This document shows, one piece after another, positions 26,441 through 35,282 of a DNA stretch of 64,000 nucleotides. Under the pieces are notes generated by a model. That model saw nothing but the letters and a program-made list of their open reading frames with translations, searched no databases and was not told where the DNA came from. A program made the position numbers and the translations under genes. Within the stretch, counting starts at the first letter, position 1. Each line of letters starts with the position of its first letter. This DNA is from Verrucomicrobiales bacterium (GTDB lineage Bacteria > Verrucomicrobiota > Verrucomicrobiia > Verrucomicrobiales > DEV007), in contig JARGPH010000001.1 of assembly GCA_029213065.1 (NCBI GenBank), positions 124,001-188,000 on the forward strand, written 5' to 3'.

Positions 26441-27237
26441 GCGACCTCAGTGAATCGGTCATCGATTGGCCCAATCTGCGGCAGACCCGCGAAGCCCTCC
26501 AGGTGGGCGATGGTTCGGGGGTGCGCATCGCTGTCATCGATTCAGGTATCGAGGCCGATCACCCGCGACTGTCCTCGATGAACCTCGTCGAGTCGATCTC
26601 ATTTGCTGAGGACGCCGGTCGCATCGTCATCGACGAGAAAGACCTGACGGATTCCTACGGTCACGGAACCGCGGTCGCGAGTATCATTCATGCAGTCGCT
26701 CCGCAAGCCGAAATCGGAAGCTTCCGGGTTATCGACGGCCGCAGCGTTTCCCGGACTCATTTGATCTGCGCGGGGGTAAACGAAGCAATCAATCGCGGAT
26801 ATCACATTCTCAACTGCAGCTTCGGTTGCAGAGGGCTTGCCAAATTTATTCTTCCCCACAAAGAATGGGCCGACCTGGCATGGCTCTCGGGAGTGCACGT
26901 CGTGGCCGCCTGCAGCAATGTCGACTCCAATGAAGCGGAGTGGCCGTCCCATTTCAGTTCTGTCATTGGCGTCGATCTTGCGGACACCAGTGACGACTCT
27001 ATTTACCACCGCAAAAACCACATGGCCAGCTTCTCAGCACGCGGCGAAAATATCGAAGTGGCCTGGACCGGAGGCGGCGTCCAGACACAGACCGGAACCA
27101 GTTTCGCCGCTCCCCGGGTCACGGGAATGATGGCGCGTATCCTTTCGCGATTTCCTGACACGTCCCCCGCTCTGATGCTTCATCTTCTCGCCGAAGTATC
27201 CGAACCATGGCGCTCCGAACTCGACGCCGACTGGTAA
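26437..27237 (+). CDS. Cytosolic S8 family (subtilisin-like) serine protease
   Basis: This 266-residue protease has no signal peptide or prodomain, so it should act in the cytosol. The catalytic triad is intact: D35 in VRIAVIDSGIEADHP, H76 in DSYGHGTAVAS and S222 in TGTSFAAPRVTG, and the oxyanion-hole Asn is N161 in VAACSN. The length is close to a bare catalytic domain. It is translationally coupled to the GAF gene (ATGA overlap) and followed 71 bases later by the L,D-transpeptidase gene. Intracellular subtilases are usually processing proteases; its substrate could be the N-terminal part of the downstream protein. Confidence 0.92.
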   Translation: MSDLSESVIDWPNLRQTREALQVGDGSGVRIAVIDSGIEADHPRLSSMNLVESISFAEDAGRIVIDEKDLTDSYGHGTAVASIIHAVAPQAEIGSFRVIDGRSVSRTHLICAGVNEAINRGYHILNCSFGCRGLAKFILPHKEWADLAWLSGVHVVAACSNVDSNEAEWPSHFSSVIGVDLADTSDDSIYHRKNHMASFSARGENIEVAWTGGGVQTQTGTSFAAPRVTGMMARILSRFPDTSPALMLHLLAEVSEPWRSELDADW

Positions 27238-27308
27238 ACCGATTCCCCTCCCGAAAACAACAAACGAAAACAACAACCGGAACCGACAAACAAAACCACA
27301 TCTGAACT

Positions 27309-28544
27309 ATGACTACGACCGCTACATTTCTAGGACCTGTAAATGAACTGCCACCCGAGGGCTCTGATTTTGAGATGAATCAGAAATCGCCCATGGACTG
27401 CTGCGCGGCACTGTTCTCAAATTCAGGCATCGCGTTTGATGTGTCACGGGACGGGGTCCTCGTTCAGTCCAATCCGCAGGAGGCTGAGCTGTTTCAACGG
27501 TTCAACATCGAAATGAACGAGGCGAACGAGCCGGAACTGGATTGGAGCGACTCTGCCATTGAGATCCAACTCCAGGGTCTCTTCCCGGACGCTTCAGCGT
27601 TCAAGACACTTTCGGACGCCTCGGAGCCGGAAGATTACGTGAGACGTTTTCTCGAGGTGTTAGGATCTTCTCTCGACGATCCGGCAATGAAGCACGAAGG
27701 GGCAACTGTTCCACTGATTCGCTGGCAGGCAGGTGAAGATCAGGAGTCAGCGCAAATTCAACTCCTCGGTCTCCTTCTCGCCGACGAATCTCAGTTTGAG
27801 TCGTTTTGTCAGGCAAACAAGGATCAGGTCGGCCTGATTTTTGAAGATGCCGAAATCCAGGCACACGGGCTTCGCGAAACCGTCACAGTATTGGCACTCC
27901 TCGCGGTCACCCTCGGCTCCACCACCAGCGCCGAGGCAGGACTCTTCAAAAAGCTGAAAGCGAAAAAGCAGGCTGCGAAGATGCAGCAGATCGCCTATCA
28001 GAACTACATTCAACAGGCCCAGGCTCCGGTGCAGCAAACTCAGCAAACCGGCTGGAAGGACGTTCACAACGACGCCTACTTCAATCACGCTCTCCTCGAA
28101 GCCGGTAAAGACGGCGAGAAAAAAGTCATCGTTGATATCGGCCGCCAGCGTGCCGTTCTTCTGATCGACAATCAGATCGCGATCGACACCGCCGTCTCCA
28201 CCGCCCGGTCAGGAAAAGAGACGCCGCGCGGCACCTTTAAGATCACTCAGCGCGTCGAGTCCGGAAAAACCTCGACGATCTACGGTTGCTCACTCCCGTA
28301 CTGGCAGCGCCTTGACCAATCAGCTATCGGCCTCCACGTGGGAGACCTTCCGGGTTACGCTGCATCGGCCGGTTGTATCCGTTTACCTCACAGCGTTGCT
28401 CCAATCCTCTTTGCCAATACCGCCAGCGGTATCGAGGTGGAAGTGGTCGATCACTGGGACCAGCAGGAACTTCAGCAGGGATTTCAATCTCAGGATGTGC
28501 TCGTCGCTCAAGTCGATTCGACAAGCAGTCAGCAGGCGAACTGA
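27309..28544 (+). CDS. L,D-transpeptidase (YkuD) with a long N-terminal region before its membrane segment
   Basis: The C-terminal domain (about residues 270-397) is a YkuD L,D-transpeptidase with H343 and the nucleophile C356 in ASAGCIRLP; such enzymes cross-link peptidoglycan or attach proteins to it. The first 190 residues have no signal and match nothing I know; they are acidic, with two cysteines at 31-32 and LLGLLLADESQFESF near 152-165. A hydrophobic segment with a signal-like end (VTVLALLAVTLGSTTSAEA, 192-210) follows, so the protein is either a type II membrane protein with a cytosolic domain or is cut there. A Lys/Gln-rich linker connects it to YkuD. Confidence 0.85.
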   Translation: MTTTATFLGPVNELPPEGSDFEMNQKSPMDCCAALFSNSGIAFDVSRDGVLVQSNPQEAELFQRFNIEMNEANEPELDWSDSAIEIQLQGLFPDASAFKTLSDASEPEDYVRRFLEVLGSSLDDPAMKHEGATVPLIRWQAGEDQESAQIQLLGLLLADESQFESFCQANKDQVGLIFEDAEIQAHGLRETVTVLALLAVTLGSTTSAEAGLFKKLKAKKQAAKMQQIAYQNYIQQAQAPVQQTQQTGWKDVHNDAYFNHALLEAGKDGEKKVIVDIGRQRAVLLIDNQIAIDTAVSTARSGKETPRGTFKITQRVESGKTSTIYGCSLPYWQRLDQSAIGLHVGDLPGYAASAGCIRLPHSVAPILFANTASGIEVEVVDHWDQQELQQGFQSQDVLVAQVDSTSSQQAN

Positions 28545-28567
28545 TCGCCTCACATCTTCTGAAACTC

Positions 28568-28598
28568 AACCCTGTCGGGTCACTGACCTGACAGGGTT
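28568..28598. terminator. Bidirectional hairpin between convergent genes
   Basis: AACCCTGTCGGGTCA and TGACCTGACAGGGTT form a stem of 14 pairs with one G-T pair around a three-base loop. It lies between the L,D-transpeptidase gene (plus) and a sulfatase gene (minus). No T-run follows on either side, so it is not a standard intrinsic terminator. Its arms share the AACCCTGTYRGGTC word with the hairpin at 51298-51342. Confidence 0.6.
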
Positions 28599-28628
28599 GG
28601 ATCGATGAAAAAAGCCGGCTCCCTCCCG

Positions 28629-30164
28629 CTACGGCCGCGTGCGACCTGCCTTGATGATCTCAGCGAGCCGGGCTTTCATCTTCCCGGCGACTTCGAGGTT
28701 GGACTCAAGCACATCAGTCTCCTCCCCGGGATCTAACTTGAGATCAAAAAGCTGAAACTGAGGCACCGCAACGTTATCCAGCTTTTGCTCCACAACGGTA
28801 TTACGGGCCTTTTTCTTATCGTGCCTGACGAGCTTCCAATCACCTGAGCGGAAACCGAAATTTCCTTTACCACCGTTGTCCTGCTGAACAAATTCACTGC
28901 GTCCTTTCGCTCCGGCTTTGCCGAACATTGCACCGGAGACATCGAAGGTATCGAGCGCAGCGTCTTTTGGAATTTCCGCTTCGGTGAGAGCGGCGAGGCT
29001 CCCGTAAATATCGATTGTCGAAACAACCTCGTCGGAGACACCGGGTTTGATCGTCCCTTTCCATCGAGTGATAAAAGGTGTCCTCGTGCCCCCCTCGTAA
29101 ACGCTGTATTTACCTCCGGTAAATGGACCTGCCGCACGGTGGTCCTTCAATTTTTCCAACGCTTCATCGGCATAGCCGTCATCCATAACAGGGCCATTGT
29201 CGGAGCAGAAAATGACGAGGGTGTCATCAGCGATTTCAAGGCGATCCAACGTTTTCATCAATTCACCGACACACCAGTCGAGCTGGACAATCGAGTCAGC
29301 ACGAAATCCGAGTGGCGTCGCTCCCTGAAACCGCTCGTGCGGAATACGGGGAACGTGAAGATCATGTGAGGCGAAGAAAAGGAAGAACGGTTCGTCTTTA
29401 TTTTTCTCGATCCAGGCATTGGACTGCTCGACCCATTTGTCAGCGAGGTCCTCGTCGCGGAAGCGGGCAGCATGACCGCCCGTGTAAAACCCGATCCGGC
29501 TGATGCCATTATGAATTGTGGCATTGTGGCCGTGAGTCCAATCCATCTTCAGCGTGTCGCGGTGGGTGATACCGGTAGGGTGATCGTCGTCTGGCTTTTT
29601 CATCCCCACCCAGAGTGGGTCGGCGGGATCGAGATTGAGAACGCGATGATTCTCAACATAGACCTGGGGAACACGGTCATTGGTCGTCGGCAGAAGAAAG
29701 GAATAGTCGAAGCCGATTTCAAGTGGCCCCGGCTTGAGATCAGCATTCCACTGAGGCCCCTCTTCACCACCCAATCCGAGGTGCCATTTCCCCACCACAG
29801 CGGTTTGGTACCCCACCGACTGAAACATGTCTGCGATCGTATGGGTTTCATGCGGAATGATCAGCGGGCTGCTCGGAGGAGCGATCCCGGTCCCCTTTTC
29901 GCGAAACGCGTAAGTACCCGTGAGAAACGAATAGCGCGTCGGCGTGCAGGTTGAGGCCGAGCAATACCCGTTCGTAAATCGCTGCCCCTCTGCGGCGAGC
30001 TGATCAATATTCGGAGTCTCGAACTGGTTCGCCCCGTAGCAGGAAAGGTCACCGTATCCCATGTCGTCCGCCATGATGACGATGACATTGGGCTTCGTCG
30101 TTTCCGCCTCAGCGTGAACAAAAAACGACAGAACGACAAGGGGGAGGAGGCTTCTCATTTTCAT
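28629..30164 (-). CDS. Secreted arylsulfatase
   Basis: This 511-residue protein has a signal peptide (MKMRSLLPLVVLSFFVHAEA) and a complete sulfatase set: IVIMADDMGYGDLSCYGA for the metal site, C73-TPTRYSFLTG for formylglycine, VGKWHLGLGG and IFCSDNGPVMDDGY. The length matches type I arylsulfatases without accessory domains. It is followed on the minus strand by nothing but the hairpin; its upstream neighbour is the exported protein at 30204-31319, 39 bases away in the same direction. The sulfated substrate is unknown. Confidence 0.94.
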   Translation of the reverse strand: MKMRSLLPLVVLSFFVHAEAETTKPNVIVIMADDMGYGDLSCYGANQFETPNIDQLAAEGQRFTNGYCSASTCTPTRYSFLTGTYAFREKGTGIAPPSSPLIIPHETHTIADMFQSVGYQTAVVGKWHLGLGGEEGPQWNADLKPGPLEIGFDYSFLLPTTNDRVPQVYVENHRVLNLDPADPLWVGMKKPDDDHPTGITHRDTLKMDWTHGHNATIHNGISRIGFYTGGHAARFRDEDLADKWVEQSNAWIEKNKDEPFFLFFASHDLHVPRIPHERFQGATPLGFRADSIVQLDWCVGELMKTLDRLEIADDTLVIFCSDNGPVMDDGYADEALEKLKDHRAAGPFTGGKYSVYEGGTRTPFITRWKGTIKPGVSDEVVSTIDIYGSLAALTEAEIPKDAALDTFDVSGAMFGKAGAKGRSEFVQQDNGGKGNFGFRSGDWKLVRHDKKKARNTVVEQKLDNVAVPQFQLFDLKLDPGEETDVLESNLEVAGKMKARLAEIIKAGRTRP

Positions 30165-30203
30165 AGCGGAAATGAGACTAGGATAAGTAGCCGCTAATTA
30201 CAG

Positions 30204-31319
30204 CTATTTTTTCACCCCGAAAAACTGCACCGCATCCGCGTCCGAGTAACGGTAGCCGGTTCCGAACGGAAGTGGTTTCGCGACACCTGATTGATAGATC
30301 TCGCGCAACCGTGGCTGGTCGTATTCAGAAAACATCTCAATTGGACCGGTGTAGTTGCCGTAGTAGGAAACATTGTAGTAAAGCTCGAGGAAATCGGCAG
30401 GAATGCCGGAAGCATCCTCAAGAATATAATCGAGATCGCCCACGAGAAAGTTCCGGATATTGCTGAAATCCTCGGTATGCATCAGAAACGAAGCCGCCTT
30501 CAAATAGCCGACTCCTCCGGGGCGGGAATCGAGAAAATTCTTGAATGAACTTCCAGGCTTGAAGCCGGCATTCGATAAATCGGTTTTGAAGAAATAGAGA
30601 TTCTGTTCCGGTGCTGCAGCGCCACCGGCAGTCGCCCGCAAGCGGAGCCAGAGGCCCGTGCCATCCGCAGCGGAAGCTTTCACGACCCCGCCGTCCGCCC
30701 CGAGAGTGACATACCCTGCTTCAAGAACATCGTGACCGGTCATCGCCGCGAAATAGAGCAGAATGGGAAAGACCCCGTTGACGCCCTCGCCTTCGAAATC
30801 CGTTCTCATGTCTTTGGTGATGAAGAAGCTGCGCCGGGAGATATCCCGCAGCGTAAAATTGAGATGCTTCAAATACTCCCCGACCTGCGCTTCGTTCATC
30901 GTCGAGAAATCGGGAACCGCTCCCAGCGGCTCCATCCCCACGAGAATATACTCTGGAACCCCCGGAAACATCGTCGCGGCATGGACGAAGTCCGGACCAC
31001 CGAACATATACTTCATCACCGTGGGCCGGCCGATTCTCGGACGAATTTCCGTGCGCGACCATTCGTCGATTTGCTTGAGACGGGAATCCCTCCACGTCTT
31101 GGTGAGAGCTCTCGTTTCAGCGTAATGCTGATTCACTGAAGGCAGCGCCATAAGGCCTTCGAGCGGATTCCCCGGTGATAAAGGAAGTCCTGCAAAAAGC
31201 CGTGCGATATCGTTATAAGAGACCTTTTGCTGCGCCGCCCCCTCTTGCGGGGAAAAAGTCAGAAAAACAGCTAACAACAGAGCAATACGCTTCAATTTCA
31301 AAATCTGATAAATCATCAC
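30204..31319 (-). CDS. Exported protein of unknown function
   Basis: This 371-residue protein has a signal peptide (a basic start, then IALLLAVFLTF, ending near EGAAQQ). I recognise no domain. It contains aromatic- and glycine-rich segments (YMFGGPDFVHAATMFPGVPEYILVG) and KPLPFGTGYRYSDADAVQFFG at the end; it has no cysteine pattern or clear active site. The gene is the upstream partner of an arylsulfatase (39-base gap), which hints at a role in the same periplasmic process. A glycan-binding or unknown hydrolase role is possible but cannot be supported from sequence. Confidence 0.75.
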   Translation of the reverse strand: MMIYQILKLKRIALLLAVFLTFSPQEGAAQQKVSYNDIARLFAGLPLSPGNPLEGLMALPSVNQHYAETRALTKTWRDSRLKQIDEWSRTEIRPRIGRPTVMKYMFGGPDFVHAATMFPGVPEYILVGMEPLGAVPDFSTMNEAQVGEYLKHLNFTLRDISRRSFFITKDMRTDFEGEGVNGVFPILLYFAAMTGHDVLEAGYVTLGADGGVVKASAADGTGLWLRLRATAGGAAAPEQNLYFFKTDLSNAGFKPGSSFKNFLDSRPGGVGYLKAASFLMHTEDFSNIRNFLVGDLDYILEDASGIPADFLELYYNVSYYGNYTGPIEMFSEYDQPRLREIYQSGVAKPLPFGTGYRYSDADAVQFFGVKK

Positions 31320-31447
31320 TAACTAATACGATTCGAAACGAAATTCCTTTCTCCCTTTATTCCAAATTTTTTCGGCATCTCGAAGGTTTTTGCCTCGAAA
31401 AGAAAGTCCACCGTGACAACCACGCTCCAGGCGATTTTCCCCGACTC

Positions 31448-34400
31448 TCAGAAATCCCAAAGGCGCACCGTCTTCGCCTCACCCGGCCTCGTCCACTGAA
31501 TCAGGCGAATCGAGTCGATTCTTACTTCGCCTTCAATCTGAGCGGGATCAATCCGAAGCGAAGTAAGCCGGTCATCTCCGGGATTGAAATCGGCCCGCCA
31601 AACACCGAACGAAACCCGGGGAACCACGAGAAGCCGATCGGGACCGAACCCGGGATGCGCCTTCGTTGCCCAATACAGCGCAACCCCCGAGTCATTCTCC
31701 TGCCGCATTGTGATCTCCACCGACAGCTTTCCCTTTGCGGGTCCAAAATCGGCCGTTTTAATAAAAGGATCTTTGGCAATGGCCTTCACGAGGAGAAAGT
31801 CGTCAACTTCTTCCAAGGTGGCATTTTTGTTCACTTCCCACCCATCAGCGGACGGTCGGTATCGAGGATTCGGAACGGGAACGAGCGACGCGGTCTCCTC
31901 GAGATGACGCGAAATCCCTTCGTTCAGTTCCGCCACCAGCTCAGGCTTCTCTTCAGAGAGATCCGTCATCTCGCCTGGATCGTCATTCAAATTGACCAAT
32001 CTCAAACGGTCAGCCTGATTATACCCATCGGCATAAAAGCGGGTCAGCTTCCACGGTCCGCGCCGAACCGAAGTTCCGCCCTCCGTTCCTGTAGCGGGGG
32101 GACTGTGGGGAAAGTGAAAGTACAGTTCGCGATCCGAAGCAATATCCTCCCTGCCAAGAAACGCCGGCAGCAGATTCGTTCCATCCACGACCTGCCCGGG
32201 AGCGCTTGGTGCGGCAGCAGCGGCGAGCGCTGTGGGAAACAGATCGATCGAACTAACCAGTCCGGGATTCACCGCCCCCGCCTGAATCCTCTTCGGCCAG
32301 GCCGCGATGAAAGGAACCCGCTGACCGCCTTCGTTGATATTCCCTTTCCCGTTTCGTAAGGGATGATTGTTAGTCGCGATTTCGTTGGCCGCGTAGTTGT
32401 ATTCGTTGCCCCCGTTATCCGAGGTAAAGACCACGAGCGTGTTTTCGCTGAGGCCGAGCCTGTCGAGCGTTTCCATGACCCGCCCGACATTATCATCGAG
32501 CGTCTCGATCATCGCCGCCATGACCGGATTTTTCCGCGGCGCATTGAAAGGGAGGCCTTTCGCTTTCTCTACAATTTTCACCATCCAGTTTGGCTGTCAT
32601 TCATTTGGTCAACGAACCGGGTCACACCAGATTTTCCATAAACACGGCCCCCCCCTTTTTGCTTTCTCTTCCAGCCATTTGATCGACTCCGTCGTGATGA
32701 CATCGTCGATATGCGAGCCTTCGGGCGATTTCGGAATCGTCTCAATCGGCCATGGCGCAAAGAATCCGCCGGGAGGGCCGGGGTGCTCGCGTCCACCGAT
32801 GACGAGGTCGAATCCCTGCTGATCGGGAAAATAGGGAGCACGACCGAGATGCCACTTCCCGACAAAGGCGGACTGATAACCGACTTTCTTGAGGCGCTCA
32901 GGAATCGTTTCGTAGAAATTGGGAAAGCGGGTTCGCGTTCCCGGCTCGACCGCCACCTGAGTCGGCTTGGCAGTGGCAGCTACCGTTGGATCGAGGACCA
33001 CTGCGGGAACATGGCACGCCGGCGTGGTGAGACGAATCCGCCCCGGATATTGTCCTGTCAGGATACTGGCCCGCGTTGGTGAGCACAGGGGGCTCGCAGC
33101 GTAGGCATTGGTGAATTTCATTCCCCGCTTCGCGAGAGCCGCGATATTCGGGGTCTCGTAAAAATCCTCATTGGGATCCAGATACGGCGTCGTGTCCGAC
33201 CAACCAAGGTCATCCGCGACGAGGTAGACGATGTTTGGCTTTGCGGGAGGTCTTACCTCTCTAACCTCAGTAGCCTCTTTCGAATAGTAGGCGGATGCGA
33301 TCTCGTCATACTCAGATTCGCGATCGGTTCCGATCGCCTTGTAAACATCCCATCCGAGTTTGTGGTTCCCGTGCTCATCAATGATCCCGACGCGAAGCCC
33401 ACCTTCCTGATCGGGCATGTCCTGATACCGGTGAAGGTGATAAGCTTCCACGGTCTTCAAATGCGGGAGCTTCCGGAAGGCGTATAAAAGTCCAGCCGCC
33501 TGGCGTTTCTGATCCTCCTCGCTGAGAGTCGGAGAGTTGAATCCCTGCTCGGAAAAGAGAATCGCTCTCTCCTCTTCACCTCTGAACCGGAAGCGCTCCT
33601 GTGCGAGGAAAGCTGGAAGCACCTCCATATTTTTAGGTGTAATGTAGGGAGTTTCAAAATCCAGCGTAACCTCCTCATCATCCCACGTATCGGGGTCGCG
33701 CAAATTCCTCGGGTAAGGGTGATAAGCGATGCCCCACTCGAAATCCCCTTCCGCTTTTGTGATTTCAGAAAACAGCTCCACCATTTCCCGAACCGTGTAA
33801 GCGCCCTTGCCGAGACTCGGCTTCGTCCAGTGGTGAGTCAGGGAGATGAACGTTCGTGCATGAGGATCAAAGAGCCGCGTCGTCGTGAAAACGGTGCGCA
33901 TCGACCGGACGTAGGTTTCGAGGTAACGCGCGAGCGGCTGGTCGCCCATATTCGTCCAGGTGCCCGCCTGATCGATTTCATTATGGACCACCCAGTTACT
34001 CACTCGCGCCTCCGGTTTCGAAAAAGTCCCGGCGAGGTAGTAGATTCCCGCACGGTAAAGCTGAGCCCCGGCCTCTGTCGCGAGGTTGGGCATCGCAAAG
34101 GTGCCGCGGGTCTCCGCTTCAGGATGCGTCATCGTTTGCCCCTTCTGATTTCCCACCAGAAGTATACAGGTGACGATGACATTCTTTTCACAGAGATTTT
34201 TGATCGTCGCGATTTTCCCCGCCATGAACTGCGGATTGATGAAATAGATTTTCCCTTCAAACGGAAACGGCGTAAAGCCGGGGCGCTTCGTTTCTGAAAT
34301 CATCGCATTGAGAACCACATTCATCGTCGCGTGAGAAATCCCCAGATCGAAAATCTCGTGGTTGGGCCCGCCAATATGCGGAACCCCGCCGAGTCCCTTT

Positions 34401-35281
34401 TGATGAGTCGCTTTCAATTCAGGCAAGTCGCGGGCAATCCCCTCTGCGACCGTATCAGCCCACCGGGAGAGTGAGGCAGGTTTTCCATTCGGCTTGTCCA
34501 GTCGCCAACGCGAGAGGGCACGATCCACTTTTCCGTCAGGGGAAAATCGCTTCACGATTGTTTTGAACTCACCCTTCACTCCCGTGGAAAGCGGTGCCTC
34601 TGAAGCCGCCAGATGCGAAGCCTCGTTTACCCGAAGCTCAACCAGCGAAGCGCCGTCACCGGCGTTTCCGGAAATACGAATTCGCTCCTTCTCAATCACC
34701 ACCGAGGTGATCTCGTTCGGATACCAGTCGCGGAGATACTGCAAATAGGCCTCCGCATCGTCCGCTTTGGCTTGTTCCCGCTCCACTTTCGTCGCTTTCA
34801 AGGTCTTCTCCTCTTCGGTCGGTTGGCGCACCTTCACATTCCTGATCTGAAACGAATCACCAACCTTACCGCTCAACGAAAAATGAAAGCGCATCTTCGG
34901 ATCCCCTTGCGGCGGGGCCGGATTCCCCTCGGAGATATCAAGCGCGAACGGCTGCCACGTCTCCGCGAGAGGAAGCTCTTTTACATCCGACTGCGTCATG
35001 CCGCCATCCGTCTGCCGGTATTTCAGCGAAAGATTCTTCATCCCCGAAGGAGAGAAATACTCGAACGCTAAAACAGTGTGCTTGTTAGGATCAAAGTCAG
35101 TTCGCACCGGCCCGGTCCAGAAATGAGGACCGGGACCATTGATCGTCAGCTCCCGAACACCTTCGGAAACGGGTTTCACCTCAACGCCGCGAAACGGGCC
35201 AAGCACAAGCGGAACCTCGGCATGGGTGATGCAGGAGAAGCAGAACAAAAAGAGGAAAAGGAAGAGTAGTTTTCGCATCAT
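31448..35281 (-). pseudogene. Glycosidase-like (DUF5722-type)-sulfatase fusion, interrupted by two in-frame TGA codons
   Basis: One frame on the minus strand runs from the ATG at 35281 to 31448, broken only by TGA at 32609-32611 and TGA at 32597-32599, with P-N-E between them. The first part (890 residues) has a signal peptide, a jelly-roll-like region, and a TIM-barrel glycosidase-like region with NWVVHNEID and ILFSEQGFNSPT as candidate acid and nucleophile sites, then a sulfatase start at about 681 with C733-SPTRASILTG. The second part (378 residues from 32584) continues the sulfatase with ETLDDNVGRV and VFTSDNGGNEY. The break lies just after the motif GGP-CLWKIWC, beside a run of eight G. 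A conserved His expected near the break reads as Arg. It may be a decaying gene, a sequencing error or a readthrough; it starts 1 base after the esterase gene's stop. Confidence 0.8.
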
Positions 35282-35282
35282 T

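Noticed and set aside
27309-27880. RiPP precursor or nitrile-hydratase-type leader in the N-terminus of the transpeptidase
   Set aside because: The segment is too long, is followed by a membrane helix and enzyme domain, and no RiPP-modifying enzyme is near.
31175-32359. A 394-codon plus-strand open frame over the broken sulfatase
   Set aside because: The minus-strand frame carries clear sulfatase motifs; the plus-strand product does not resemble any protein.
32597-32611. Alternative genetic code with TGA read as Trp
   Set aside because: TGA serves as the stop at 21509-21511, 22528-22530, 23502-23504 and 26438-26440, so it is not a sense codon in this genome.
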